64,000 nucleotides of DNA, from contig NZ_CP016177.1 of assembly GCF_001677275.1 (NCBI RefSeq), positions 1,302,001 to 1,366,000 on the forward strand, in the 5' to 3' direction. This stretch comes from Vibrio breoganii (GTDB lineage: Bacteria; Pseudomonadota; Gammaproteobacteria; Enterobacterales; Vibrionaceae). Shown here piece after piece: positions 1 through 7,344 of the stretch (its first letter is position 1; each line of letters opens with the position of its first letter). Both the position numbers and the translations under genes were made by a program. The notes beneath the pieces are model-generated. The model did no database searches. It saw only the letters and a program-made list of their open reading frames with translations, and was not told the DNA's origin.

Positions 1-709
1 AAAGATAGCGTGACAGATACTTCAGTGCAGGCAGGCCGTAGCCGACCTTTCGGCAGTCCACGACCCATTGGGCAGGGGTACCCGTTGGCAGATGAAGGTG
101 AGCGTCATGAGCGAGCGCTTCAAGCAGCCTAGCTCGCCATACTTTCGCCAGTGCGAACGCATTAAACAGGTAGCCTTTCTTACCTTTATACCAAGTGCGC
201 TTTGCTGCGTCATAGCCCCCTGCGGCCACCACGACATGCAGATGAGGGTGCAGGTCGCGCTTACGATTGTGGGTATGCAGCACCGAGGTAAAACCTTGTT
301 GCCCCACTTGAGCACGCACAGCAAAGTCCTTTAGCACACCTGATGCAACCTTAAACATGGTTTGATAAAGCGCTTTGGGATCCGTTTGTGCTAACCCTCT
401 GAGCTCGTACGGCACGGTAAAGGTCACCATGTAATAGTGGACAGGCAACAACTTGCGTTTTTGTCGCTCGAGCCAGTCTGTGGTGGTGCGATGTTGGCAT
501 TGTGGGCAGTGTCGATGGCCACAGGATAAGGGCAGTCTGTCATCGTGGTGACAGTGCTGGCAGTACCATTGCGACTGCCCTTGATGTGTTGTTTTACAGC
601 GGAGCATTGCGTGGATCGCACGTCTGATTTCGGGTGTGAGTCGGTCAGCATAACGCTGTTCGAAGGCGTTTTGGTGGTGCTTAAGTACGTCGATAAAGGC
701 GCTCATCAT
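1..709 (-). CDS. IS91-family HUH transposase, 3' end beyond window
   Basis: Rolling-circle transposase of the IS91 type. About 236 N-terminal codons are visible and the frame stays open to the left edge. The N-terminal third holds a zinc-binding region with Cys/His pairs (CQHC, CGHRHCPQC). Further on is HPHLHVVV, the metal-binding HUH motif of the relaxase-like fold, and right at the edge YLSRY, which fits the catalytic tyrosine motif. Translation starts at one of two adjacent ATG codons (709 or 706). The first overlaps the stop of the upstream recombinase as ATGA, so the two genes are probably translationally coupled. The oriIS end and the target tetranucleotide lie outside the window, so it cannot be said whether the element is intact. 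Confidence 0.9.
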   Translation of the reverse strand, partial: MMSAFIDVLKHHQNAFEQRYADRLTPEIRRAIHAMLRCKTTHQGQSQWYCQHCHHDDRLPLSCGHRHCPQCQHRTTTDWLERQKRKLLPVHYYMVTFTVPYELRGLAQTDPKALYQTMFKVASGVLKDFAVRAQVGQQGFTSVLHTHNRKRDLHPHLHVVVAAGGYDAAKRTWYKGKKGYLFNAFALAKVWRARLLEALAHDAHLHLPTGTPAQWVVDCRKVGYGLPALKYLSRYL

Positions 710-1593
710 GCAACCTCCCACAGCACGACCAATTGCTCGGCCAGTTGATTTAGCGCGTGTGCGGCTTGTTTCTGCTTTGGTTCGGTGAGCTGGGTGTATC
801 TTGCGGTAGTATTGAGGCTGCCGTGCCCAAGCAAATGTTGTAGGGAGCGCAAATCGAGTCCTTGCTCTAGCAAATGAGTGGCGAAGCAATGCCTGAGCGT
901 ATGGGGCGTGATGGCTAATTGAATGTGGCAGTCTTTTAAGATCCCTTTCATGGCTTTTTGAATCCCACCTCTGTCCATGGGGTTATCGGCTTTGGATCCG
1001 ATACCAGGAAACAGCCATTTTGGGTGATGATGCGTGCACCAGTGCCCGCGCAGGGCGTGCAAGGTTCTCTTAGGCAGAGGAAGTACGCGGTCTTTGCCGC
1101 CTTTTCCTTCTCGAATGTGAACGGTCATGGCACTGGCGTCAATATCGTGAACAGTCAGATTAAGCGCCTCGCCAAGGCGAAGCCCCAGGGTATAAAGCGT
1201 CAAAAAGAACACTTGGTAGCGCTGTTGCCTCGTCATGCTGATGAGCAGTCCCACCTGCACTGGCGTAAGGATATCTGGCAGTCTTTTGACCTGAGGGGGT
1301 TTGACGATATCGAGCCATTCCCATTGCTTATTCAGTGTGTAGCGATAGAAAAACTGTAGGCCGTTGCGGTCAAGTTTCACGGTACTCCAAGAGTGGGTTT
1401 GGATGAGTGACGCGAAGTAGCGTTTCAGCTGTTGTGTGGTAAGCGTGTCGGGAGCGCAGTCAAAAAATGCACTGATGCGACGCACCGCACGGGAATAGGC
1501 ATCGATAGTCGCAGGGCGTTTGCCTTGCAGGGTGAGGTTGGTAAGATGTTGTTTATACAGGATGTCGAAGCGTTGTTGGTCTTGGGTGTTCAT
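706..1593 (-). CDS. tyrosine recombinase carried by IS91-like element
   Basis: Phage-integrase-family site-specific recombinase, 295 aa. An N-terminal SAM-like core-binding domain (about 1-95) is followed by the catalytic domain with Arg139, a Lys in the beta-hairpin (164-167), His231 and Arg234 (HTLRH), His257 (LLGHGS) and the nucleophile Tyr266 (ARYTQ). All catalytic residues are present. The ATG at 1593 is chosen over an in-frame ATG at 1608 because GGAGAG lies 7 nt before it. Its stop overlaps the transposase start as ATGA. It is not the integron integrase: the extra domain typical of IntI is not seen. Some IS91-family elements are known to carry such a recombinase; its role in transposition is unclear. 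Confidence 0.88.
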   Translation of the reverse strand: MNTQDQQRFDILYKQHLTNLTLQGKRPATIDAYSRAVRRISAFFDCAPDTLTTQQLKRYFASLIQTHSWSTVKLDRNGLQFFYRYTLNKQWEWLDIVKPPQVKRLPDILTPVQVGLLISMTRQQRYQVFFLTLYTLGLRLGEALNLTVHDIDASAMTVHIREGKGGKDRVLPLPKRTLHALRGHWCTHHHPKWLFPGIGSKADNPMDRGGIQKAMKGILKDCHIQLAITPHTLRHCFATHLLEQGLDLRSLQHLLGHGSLNTTARYTQLTEPKQKQAAHALNQLAEQLVVLWEVA

Positions 1594-1613
1594 AATGATG
1601 CTCTCCATTTGAA

Positions 1614-1632
1614 CATTCTCGGAATGAGAATG
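1614..1632. repeat. inverted repeat upstream of recombinase gene
   Basis: Perfect 7-bp inverted repeat CATTCTC-5-GAGAATG, 20 bp before the recombinase start codon. It could be an operator for the recombinase-transposase operon or part of the terIS end structure. No experimental support. Confidence 0.5.
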
Positions 1633-1681
1633 CCGATGAAGAGTATGGATTGGGCTGGGTTTTCTGCCGCAGAGCGGCTTC

Positions 1682-1805
1682 GTTCAACAATAAATTTAAG
1701 CAGATTCGTAACGCTCGGCATTTTTGCTTTGAATTAGCTTTAGTGTTTACGGCACAATGGTTTAGGTGGGGGTAGCGTTACTCACAACTTAAGCGGGCGT
1801 TATTT
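1682..1805 (+). other. attC site, VCR-like, complete
   Basis: Integron recombination site of about 124 bp. It starts with GTTCAAC (RYYYAAC-type R'' box) and contains GATTCGTAACGC near the left arm and AGCGTTAC near the right arm, which are complementary. It ends in CTTAAGCGGGCGTTAT, the typical 3' core of Vibrio cassette repeats. The last bases (GTTATTT) depart from the strict GTTRRRY consensus. It precedes the GNAT cassette and directly follows the IS91-like element. Confidence 0.75.
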
Positions 1806-1832
1806 GTTCAGCTCGAGTTATGAGACTAATAA

Positions 1833-2288
1833 ATGAAATTAGTACAAGTTACCAAAGACAATTTACGTAAAGTTGTTAACTTGAAGTTAGATGAAACACA
1901 AATAGGCCTAGTGTCTGACAATGTTTTATCCATGGCTCAAGCAGCAGTTAATAAGGACTATCAACCAAGAGTCGTAGTAGTTAAGGGCCAGATTGTGGGC
2001 TTTTTAATGTACAGTGAATGGCTTAACGCTGATTGGGCACCAGTGCCTCGGCCTAATGAGTACTATATTTTTCGCGTAATGACGGATAGAAACCACCAAG
2101 GTAAAGGGTATGGACGTCTAATGATGAATAAAGTCTTAGAAGAAATTCGAGCCAAAAATCCTAAGGCAATCCATATTGGTTATAGTGAGAGCAACCAAGT
2201 TGCCAGAAACTTTTATCAAAGTCTTGGCTTTGTGGAATATGGACACTTTAATTGGGGTGATGTTGCAGCCAAAATTGAGTTCAAATAG
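1833..2288 (+). CDS. GNAT acetyltransferase, BltD/PaiA-like (integron cassette)
   Basis: Single-domain GNAT N-acetyltransferase, 151 aa. The acetyl-CoA loop is seen as NHQGKGYGR (Q-x-x-G-x-G), and the C-terminal NQVARNFYQSLGF is typical of the family. Layout and the EYYIFRVM segment resemble the spermidine/polyamine acetyltransferases BltD and PaiA, so a polyamine or other small amine is a plausible but unproven substrate. It starts 28 bp after an attC and ends about 40 bp before the next one, as a promoterless gene cassette does. The ribosome-binding site is weak. Confidence 0.85.
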   Translation: MKLVQVTKDNLRKVVNLKLDETQIGLVSDNVLSMAQAAVNKDYQPRVVVVKGQIVGFLMYSEWLNADWAPVPRPNEYYIFRVMTDRNHQGKGYGRLMMNKVLEEIRAKNPKAIHIGYSESNQVARNFYQSLGFVEYGHFNWGDVAAKIEFK

Positions 2289-2325
2289 CGCTCTATACTA
2301 GTCGAGATTACTTGGAAAAATACGC

Positions 2326-2423
2326 AACTAACAAAGCACTTAAAAGTGACTCGCAACGCTTGTTGTTTTCTCTTCGCTCCAAGTATAGGCAAGCGCCGCT
2401 CATACCTTTATACGGCGTTAGCT
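2326..2423 (+). other. attC site, complete
   Basis: About 98 bp. It begins AACTAACAAAGC, close to the VCR start TAACAAAGC, continues with AAAGTGACTCGCAACGC, and ends TACGGCGTTAGCT. The two ends are imperfectly complementary (TAAC...GTTA and inner arms), as in attC hairpins. It separates the GNAT cassette from the GFA cassette. Confidence 0.8.
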
Positions 2424-2465
2424 AATAATAAACTTTCACACACATTTCAAAGGTTTGGGGGATCT

Positions 2466-2879
2466 ATGAACGGTAAAGGGAAGTGTCTATGCGGCTCGGT
2501 TCAGTTGGAAGTTGAGTACGCCAGCAATGAATTGGCGGCTTGTCATTGTAGTATGTGTAGAAATTGGTCTGGCGGGCCAATGTTAGCGATTGATTGTGCA
2601 GATTCAATTAAAATTTCAGGTGAATCAAATGTTGTTAGGTATCAGTCGTCAGACTGGGCAGAAAGAGGATTCTGCGGTAAATGCGGCACCCACTTGTTTT
2701 ACTTTTTAGTTCCAAGTAATGAGTATCACCTTCCTGTTGGCTTATTGAACCCAGACGAAAATTTTAAGCTAACCCATCAAATATTCATTGATGAAAAGCC
2801 AGAATATTACGAATTAAAAAACCAAACTCAAAATATGACGGGTGCAGAAGTTTTTGCCCACTTTGAAAGTGGAAAGTAA
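2466..2879 (+). CDS. GFA/CENP-V family zinc protein (integron cassette)
   Basis: Small protein of the glutathione-dependent formaldehyde-activating (GFA) fold, 137 aa. The zinc-binding cysteines are all visible: Cys7 and Cys9 (KCLCG), Cys26, Cys28 and Cys31 (CHCSMC), Cys70 and Cys73 (CGKC). Family members bind two zinc ions; very few have a proven reaction, so formaldehyde handling should not be assumed. The ATG at 2466 is used because it follows GGGGG with good spacing and lies 43 bp after the attC; a longer frame would read through the attC. Confidence 0.85.
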   Translation: MNGKGKCLCGSVQLEVEYASNELAACHCSMCRNWSGGPMLAIDCADSIKISGESNVVRYQSSDWAERGFCGKCGTHLFYFLVPSNEYHLPVGLLNPDENFKLTHQIFIDEKPEYYELKNQTQNMTGAEVFAHFESGK

Positions 2880-2893
2880 GCGACTTTCAAGTC

Positions 2894-2940
2894 GCCCAAT
2901 CAGATCTCAAACGCTAGGTGTTTTTGCTTGCGGTTAGGGC
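2894..2940 (+). other. possible degenerate attC
   Basis: Between the GFA and nucleotidyltransferase cassettes lies a short segment starting GCCCAAT and ending CGGTTAGGGC. These ends resemble R'' and R' boxes, but at 47 bp the segment is shorter than usual attC sites. A perfect stem GCGACTT/AAGTCGC (2880-2895) sits at its left. Position between two cassette-like genes is the main argument. Confidence 0.3.
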
Positions 2941-2950
2941 ACAAGACAAA

Positions 2951-3487
2951 ATGGACAGAATCGTAGAACTAGTAAAACAAGACCCAATTAGAGTTGAAGC
3001 CTTAAACTGCGTTTCTCAACTTGGTTTACCTCAATGTTATATTGCCGCAGGTTTTGTCCGAAACCTTGTGTGGGATTCGTTACATGGATTTGAGATAACC
3101 ACGCCATTGAATGACGTTGATGTGATCTATTTTGACCTTAATGAGCAAGATCTCAATGTTCACTTTTCTTATGAATCTCAGCTTAAACAGCAAATGCCGC
3201 AAATTAACTGGCAAGTGCGAAATCAAGCTGTGATGCATACTCGAAATGGTGATGTTCCCTATACCAGTTCACTGGATGCCATGAGTTACTGGCCAGAGAA
3301 AGAAACCGCGATTGCTATCCGACAAATTGCTCCTGAAACATACGAATGCATTTCAGCTTTTGGCTATGAGTCACTGTTTGATTACTGCGTCACACATAAT
3401 CCGAAAAGGTCACGAGAAGTGTTTGAAAATCGTGTAAATTCAAAAGGATGGTTAGCGAGGTGGTCATCTTTGGGCATGGCACCTTAA
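2951..3487 (+). CDS. nucleotidyltransferase-fold protein, DUF925-like (cassette)
   Basis: 178 aa from the ATG at 2951. It carries GFVRNLVWD near the N-terminus and PLNDVDVIYFD, giving the G-x(n)-DxD pattern of minimal nucleotidyltransferases (DUF925 / NTP_transf_6 type). The C-terminal part has the family-typical SYWPEKETAIAIR and SLFDYCVTHN. The role of this family is unknown. The upstream GTG/TTG frame is not used because ATGGACAG starts at the conserved part. The last codons run directly into a right-hand attC core (GGCGTTATAAG). Confidence 0.75.
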   Translation: MDRIVELVKQDPIRVEALNCVSQLGLPQCYIAAGFVRNLVWDSLHGFEITTPLNDVDVIYFDLNEQDLNVHFSYESQLKQQMPQINWQVRNQAVMHTRNGDVPYTSSLDAMSYWPEKETAIAIRQIAPETYECISAFGYESLFDYCVTHNPKRSREVFENRVNSKGWLARWSSLGMAP

Positions 3488-3500
3488 CCAGGCGTTATAA
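3470..3500 (+). other. attC 3' core remnant
   Basis: CACCTTAACCAGGCGTTATA matches the 3' end of VCR-type sites (compare CAACTTAAGCGGGCGTTAT at 1786-1804). No left arm is found upstream; the preceding reading frame occupies the place where it should be. Probably a truncated site. Confidence 0.45.
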
Positions 3501-3514
3501 GCAGAAGAGGAACA

Positions 3515-3994
3515 ATGACCAAGATCTATTTCGTCTGCGGTTTTATTGGTTCAGGTAAAACTACTTATTCCAAAACCCTTGCACAGAAACATGGTGCTTT
3601 TCGTTTCTCCATAGATGAATGGATGATTCCTTTATATGGTGAGCATATGGAGCGGGTAGTTTTTAATCATCGCTTGGCTACTTTGCAAGAGCTATTCAAA
3701 GACTCTGCTCTACAGCTTTTCTCTCTTGGAGTACCTGTTATTTTCGACTTTGGTTTTTGGCGTAAAGCTGATCGAGATACTTTTACAGATTGGGCATCGA
3801 AAGTTGGTGCTGAGGGCGAAGTTCATTACCTAGATGTTTCTTTTGATGCATGTAAACAAAGAGCATTTACCCGCAATTCAGATTTGAATGGCAAGTCGTA
3901 TGAGATGACACCAGAAATGTTAGATTTGTTCTGGTCTTGGTTTGAAGTTCCGGCTTCAAATGAAAATGTTGTATGGGTCCAGCAAGCGCCGTAA
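3515..3994 (+). CDS. P-loop kinase/ATPase, AAA_33 type (cassette)
   Basis: 159-aa P-loop NTPase with Walker A GFIGSGKTT at residues 9-17, followed by FSIDEWM, where Asp takes the place used by zeta-toxin and small-molecule kinases. VPVIFDFGFW would be the second acidic strand. Family members phosphorylate diverse small substrates such as antibiotics or sugars; the substrate here is unknown. The start has AGAGGA 5 nt upstream. It lies after a truncated attC and before a disrupted attC, so it belongs to the same cassette array. Confidence 0.78.
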   Translation: MTKIYFVCGFIGSGKTTYSKTLAQKHGAFRFSIDEWMIPLYGEHMERVVFNHRLATLQELFKDSALQLFSLGVPVIFDFGFWRKADRDTFTDWASKVGAEGEVHYLDVSFDACKQRAFTRNSDLNGKSYEMTPEMLDLFWSWFEVPASNENVVWVQQAP

Positions 3995-4005
3995 GTACGT
4001 TTATA

Positions 4006-4166
4006 ATACCAATCACACTAAGTAAGTGATCAGAAATAGCGCAGAAAAAATGCTCGAGAACAAGGCAGAGTTTTTCGATAAGTAGTTATTCTACAATAAA
4101 AAATTCTAACGCAGTTATCGAGCATTTTACCAGCTAGAATGACCAGTTATTTAGTACGATTGGTAT
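4006..4166. repeat. MITE-like palindromic repeat
   Basis: 161-bp imperfect palindrome starting ATACCAATC and ending GATTGGTAT. Complementarity extends about 27 bp from each end (ACTAA, TAA, TCA matched) and again inside (TGCTCGA/TCGAGCA, CGATAA/TTATCG). It has no reading frame. Taking the ends as TACC...GGTA, both flanks read TAA, compatible with a 3-bp target duplication. Removing it restores TTTATAACAAAGCG, a typical left end of a Vibrio attC. Similar intergenic repeats are, to my recollection, widespread in Vibrio; the mobilising transposase is not in this window. Confidence 0.75.
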
Positions 4167-4182
4167 AACAAAGCGTTTACTG
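4163..4182 (+). other. attC left-arm remnant
   Basis: GTATAACAAAGCGTTTACTG follows the palindromic repeat. TATAACAAAGCG is the usual left end of VCR-type sites, but no right half (GGCGTTA) occurs before the methyltransferase start at 4194. Confidence 0.5.
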
Positions 4183-4193
4183 ACAAAAGGATT

Positions 4194-4991
4194 ATGGAAG
4201 AATTGATAGCCCAATATACTGGTGCAAACGAAGATGAAAGACTAACTCGGCAATACATCGCACAAATAGAATTTGATACGACCATGCATAAATTGTCACC
4301 GTATTTATCTAGCGGTAAATCGGTGTGCGAGTTAGGGGCAGCGACAGGTCGTTATTCTTTGAATTTTGCGAAGATTGGGTGTGATGTAACAGCCGTCGAA
4401 CTCGCACCTGACCAAGTTAGTATCTTAAAAACCAAAGCTAAAACCGAGAATATTACGTTAAAAGTGTTTGAAGGTAATGCATGTGATGTTTCATTTATTG
4501 AAAGCAATTCACAAGATGTTTGTGTAATTCTTGGGCCTCTTTATCACTTAAAAACTCAGCTCGAAAGAGAGCAAGCAATAAAGGAAGTTTTACGAATATT
4601 AAAGCCTAATGGGGTCATGGCCGTAGCTTATATCTCGCGTTTCTTTGTTGCTGGCATGTTCGCACAGCAATTTCCAGAACTAGTGACTTCAGACGTTTTA
4701 TTGGAATTACGTAAAAACGGAACGGTTTCAAACTCGAAAGCAGGAAGCTTCTTCAAAGTTGGGTACTTTGCTACTCCAAATGAAATTGAAAACCTAGTAC
4801 AAAGCAACGGGTTTATCGTTATGGGACATTCAGCGACAGATGGTTTTGGTCGTTATATCTCTAGCGGAGTTAATAATTTTTCACCATCTCAATACCAGAC
4901 TTGGTTAGATTATCATTTAGAAACTTGCGATGAACCTAGTCTTTTAGGTTCAAGTAACCACGGTTTAGTGATCGCTAGAAAAGCCAGTTAA
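4194..4991 (+). CDS. class I SAM-dependent methyltransferase (cassette)
   Basis: 265 aa. Motif I VCELGAATGRYS (about residues 44-55) binds S-adenosylmethionine, and ILGPLYHL is the post-II/motif IV region. The acidic end of strand 2 is VTAVELAP. It resembles small-molecule or unknown-substrate Methyltransf_11/25 enzymes; no target domain is recognisable. The first codon comes 8 nt after AAAAGGATT. It lies between two attC left halves, so it probably entered as an integron cassette that has since lost its own intact site. Confidence 0.8.
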   Translation: MEELIAQYTGANEDERLTRQYIAQIEFDTTMHKLSPYLSSGKSVCELGAATGRYSLNFAKIGCDVTAVELAPDQVSILKTKAKTENITLKVFEGNACDVSFIESNSQDVCVILGPLYHLKTQLEREQAIKEVLRILKPNGVMAVAYISRFFVAGMFAQQFPELVTSDVLLELRKNGTVSNSKAGSFFKVGYFATPNEIENLVQSNGFIVMGHSATDGFGRYISSGVNNFSPSQYQTWLDYHLETCDEPSLLGSSNHGLVIARKAS

Positions 4992-5010
4992 CAAAGCTTA
5001 AGTTGGATTC
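4987..5010 (+). other. attC left-arm remnant at end of array
   Basis: GTTAACAAAGCTTAAG then GGATTC overlaps the methyltransferase stop codon. The match to the VCR left arm (TAACAAAGC, AAG, GGATTC) is clear, but no 3' core follows. This is the last attC-like sequence, so I take it as the visible end of the cassette array. Confidence 0.5.
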
Positions 5011-5110
5011 TATATGTGTGCCGACTCGTTTACCCCCAAAATCAATCCGCAATCTCAATCAATTTTCCATTATAATTCTATGTATTATCAAAACCTTAAT
5101 AAGATAGAAC

Positions 5111-5272
5111 ATGAGAAAATACTATACCGTTGAAGGTGACACCTCGTCTAAAAAGCAAAAAGTCGCCTACCCAAAAATGGCACTGTGTGAGAAATGCGTG
5201 AATGATTTCATCGTCATTAGTGAAGGTGAGAGAACTTACGAACCGTGTCAAAAATGCGGTGCTGACGACTGA
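5111..5272 (+). CDS. zinc-ribbon microprotein, 53 aa
   Basis: A 53-residue frame with two CxxC knuckles: CEKC at about 26-29 and CQKC at 46-49. The N-terminus is basic. This is the minimal pattern of a zinc ribbon; no known family is recognised. The ATG follows a weak GATAGAA. It sits just past the cassette array, 37 bp before a GNAT gene on the same strand, and could be co-transcribed with it. Cys spacing and a clean stop support a real gene, but the size leaves doubt. Confidence 0.6.
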   Translation: MRKYYTVEGDTSSKKQKVAYPKMALCEKCVNDFIVISEGERTYEPCQKCGADD

Positions 5273-5309
5273 CTAGTGCGTAACTCATTTCAAATAACAA
5301 GGATGCTTT

Positions 5310-5783
5310 ATGATTGAAATTGAGCGACTGAATTCCTCGTATGTCCCTTCTGTAAAAGACATTCAACTCTCTGATGAAAGTGTCAGATTTGCTTCTACTG
5401 CCGATGACTTCTTGCTTGATGGGAGTGATACCACACACCTTCATGTGATCAAGCACCATGGCTTGGTTGTTGGCTTTTTTAAGCTAGATACTGCTTATGC
5501 CTCTACGTACAGCTTCTGTTCTAAAAACAGCATTGGTTTGCGGACCTTGGCATTAGACCAAAGACAGCAAGGCAAAGGCCTTGGCACTAAATCAGTAGAG
5601 GCTTTGGGTGACTATCTTGCCAATCACTACCAGAGTTATGACTTTGTCTATCTAACGGTGAATTGCAAAAATCCTGCGGCGGTTGCGTGTTATCGAAAGG
5701 GTGGTTTTGAAGATACGGGTGAGCTTTATCTTGGTGGCGAAGCGGGCCCGCAGCATGTTATGCGTCGCAAAATCACTGGGTGA
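5310..5783 (+). CDS. GNAT family N-acetyltransferase
   Basis: 157-aa GNAT protein. The acetyl-CoA pyrophosphate-binding loop is RQQGKGLGT (Q-x-x-G-x-G), preceded by the beta4 strand IGLRTLALD and followed by NPAAVACYRKGGF. The substrate cannot be told from the sequence. AAGG lies 8 nt before the ATG. It is not flanked by attC sites, unlike the GNAT gene at 1833, and the two proteins are only distantly alike. Confidence 0.85.
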   Translation: MIEIERLNSSYVPSVKDIQLSDESVRFASTADDFLLDGSDTTHLHVIKHHGLVVGFFKLDTAYASTYSFCSKNSIGLRTLALDQRQQGKGLGTKSVEALGDYLANHYQSYDFVYLTVNCKNPAAVACYRKGGFEDTGELYLGGEAGPQHVMRRKITG

Positions 5784-5862
5784 TTATTTAATATCCCTCA
5801 AAACGAACAGAACTTGCTAGGATTACGGTTCACATGGATGAGTGCCAGTTAAAGGATGAACG

Positions 5863-6465
5863 ATGGACTTTGATATTTCTGAGTTAGAAAGCCAAGATAA
5901 ATATCGGCTTCTCAATGGTGGCGTGACTCCAAGGCCGATTGCTTGGATCAGCACACGCTCAGCTGAGGGCATTGATAATCTTGCGCCATATTCCTTTTTT
6001 ACCGTCGCCAGTTGTAACCCGCCTGTACTTCTCTATACCCAAGTGACCCAAAGAAGCGGTATAGACAAAGACACCTTACAAAACCTCAGAGAAACGGGCG
6101 AGTGCGTCGTTAATATCGTTGGCTCAAGCTTGTTGGAACAAATGAATAGCACCAGTGCTGCTCTGGATGCCGATGTGAGTGAGTTCGAACACGCAGATAT
6201 AGAACATACCGCCAGTAATAGAGTTAGCCCATTGTCAGTAAAGGATTCCCCAATTCGTTATGAGTGCCATTTGAGAGAAGTTATTTCATTGGGCGACCTT
6301 CCAGTTGGTGGAACAATCGTTCTGCTAGACGTTAAGTCTGTTTACGTTCGTGATGATTTGTATGTTGATGGAATGATCAATCAACAGCTGGTCGATACTG
6401 TGGGCAAGATGGGTGGAAATGACTTCAATGTTAATGCCGATATTGTTGAGTGTATTCGACCTTAG
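5863..6465 (+). CDS. flavin reductase-like, FMN-binding split-barrel protein
   Basis: 200 aa. It begins with the family pattern LNGGVTPRPIAWISTRS and NLAPYSFFTVASCNPP, the FMN-phosphate-binding part of the flavin-reductase-like split barrel. Such proteins reduce flavins with NAD(P)H or serve as flavoprotein oxygenase partners; which applies here is unknown. The gene is followed 60 bp later by a PhzF-family gene in the same direction. Start ATG has AAAGGATG upstream. Confidence 0.87.
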   Translation: MDFDISELESQDKYRLLNGGVTPRPIAWISTRSAEGIDNLAPYSFFTVASCNPPVLLYTQVTQRSGIDKDTLQNLRETGECVVNIVGSSLLEQMNSTSAALDADVSEFEHADIEHTASNRVSPLSVKDSPIRYECHLREVISLGDLPVGGTIVLLDVKSVYVRDDLYVDGMINQQLVDTVGKMGGNDFNVNADIVECIRP

Positions 6466-6525
6466 GTCATAAAAATCAATCGGTTAATCAAAATACTTTT
6501 TAATTGCAAGGGAGCGCAATAGAGC

Positions 6526-7311
6526 ATGGAAATCAAGATTTATCAGGTGGATGCTTTTGCAGAGAATGTATTTGAAGGTAACCCCGCAGCAGTGTGCCCC
6601 CTTGATGAGTGGCTTTCAGATGAGCTACTGCAGAACATTGCCCAAGAGAACAACCTGTCTGAAACGGCATTTTTTGTTGCCGAGGATAATGGTTATTCAC
6701 TGCGATGGTTCACGCCGGGCGGAGAGGTAGATTTGTGTGGTCATGCGACTTTAGCCTCTGCTCATGTGTTGTTCCAGCACCTTGGTTACTCTGATGAGGT
6801 CATCGCATTTCATACCATCAGTGGCGCATTGTTGGTGGGGAAATCAGGCACAGGGTATAGCATGAGCTTTCCTGCGAGCGACATTAAGCCTACGGATGCA
6901 CCCAGCGAATTGCATTCAGCGTTGGGCGTGACTCCGGTTGAGACACTTTCAGATTTTGATTATGTGGTCATCTTGGACAATGAATCCCAAGTGGCGTCTT
7001 TGACACCTGATTTTACCAAGCTTTCAAATCTAGGCTTACGCGGCGTTGTGGTATCCGCACCTGGGGAGAATGTTGATTTCGTGAGTCGTTGTTTCTTTCC
7101 AAAGTTTAACGTGGACGAAGACCCCGTCACTGGCTCAGCACATTGTGAGTTGGCTCCTTATTGGGTGAAAAAGCTTGGTCGTACTCAGTTAGTGGCAAAA
7201 CAGCTATCGAAAAGAACCGGAGTGGTTCAGTGTGAGGTAGTTGATGACAGAGTGTTCCTCTCCGGAAATGCAGTCGATTACATGTCAGGAACAATTACTA
7301 TCAACGCCTAA
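6526..7311 (+). CDS. PhzF-family isomerase/epimerase
   Basis: 261 aa with the diaminopimelate-epimerase-like double fold of PhzF proteins. Diagnostic segments are FEGNPAAVC (17-24), LSETAFF with the catalytic Glu46, CGHATLAS, and DPVTGSAHC near the C-terminus. In phenazine producers PhzF isomerises dihydro-3-hydroxyanthranilate, but most members have unknown substrates and no phenazine genes are seen here. GGGAG lies 11 nt before the ATG. Confidence 0.9.
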   Translation: MEIKIYQVDAFAENVFEGNPAAVCPLDEWLSDELLQNIAQENNLSETAFFVAEDNGYSLRWFTPGGEVDLCGHATLASAHVLFQHLGYSDEVIAFHTISGALLVGKSGTGYSMSFPASDIKPTDAPSELHSALGVTPVETLSDFDYVVILDNESQVASLTPDFTKLSNLGLRGVVVSAPGENVDFVSRCFFPKFNVDEDPVTGSAHCELAPYWVKKLGRTQLVAKQLSKRTGVVQCEVVDDRVFLSGNAVDYMSGTITINA

Positions 7312-7344
7312 AGAGGTGAGTTTTACCTATGAGAATGACGAAAC

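Larger units (their letters stand above)
1..1680 (-). mobile_element. IS91-like insertion element, partial
   Basis: Element made of a recombinase and an overlapping HUH transposase gene. The right boundary is inferred at about 1680. Just inside it are two inverted repeats, CATTCTC/GAGAATG (1614-1632) and GCCGC/GCGGC (1666-1678), the kind of subterminal palindromes found at IS91 ends. An integron attC begins at 1682. IS91 elements have no terminal inverted repeats and make no target duplication, so the boundary is approximate. The other end is outside the window. Confidence 0.7.

Noticed and set aside
706..1593. Integron integrase IntI
   Set aside because: It is coupled to an IS91 transposase, and the extra helix region typical of IntI is not seen.
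2346..2465. Upstream extension of the GFA-like gene
   Set aside because: It would translate the attC site; the ATG at 2466 matches the family start.
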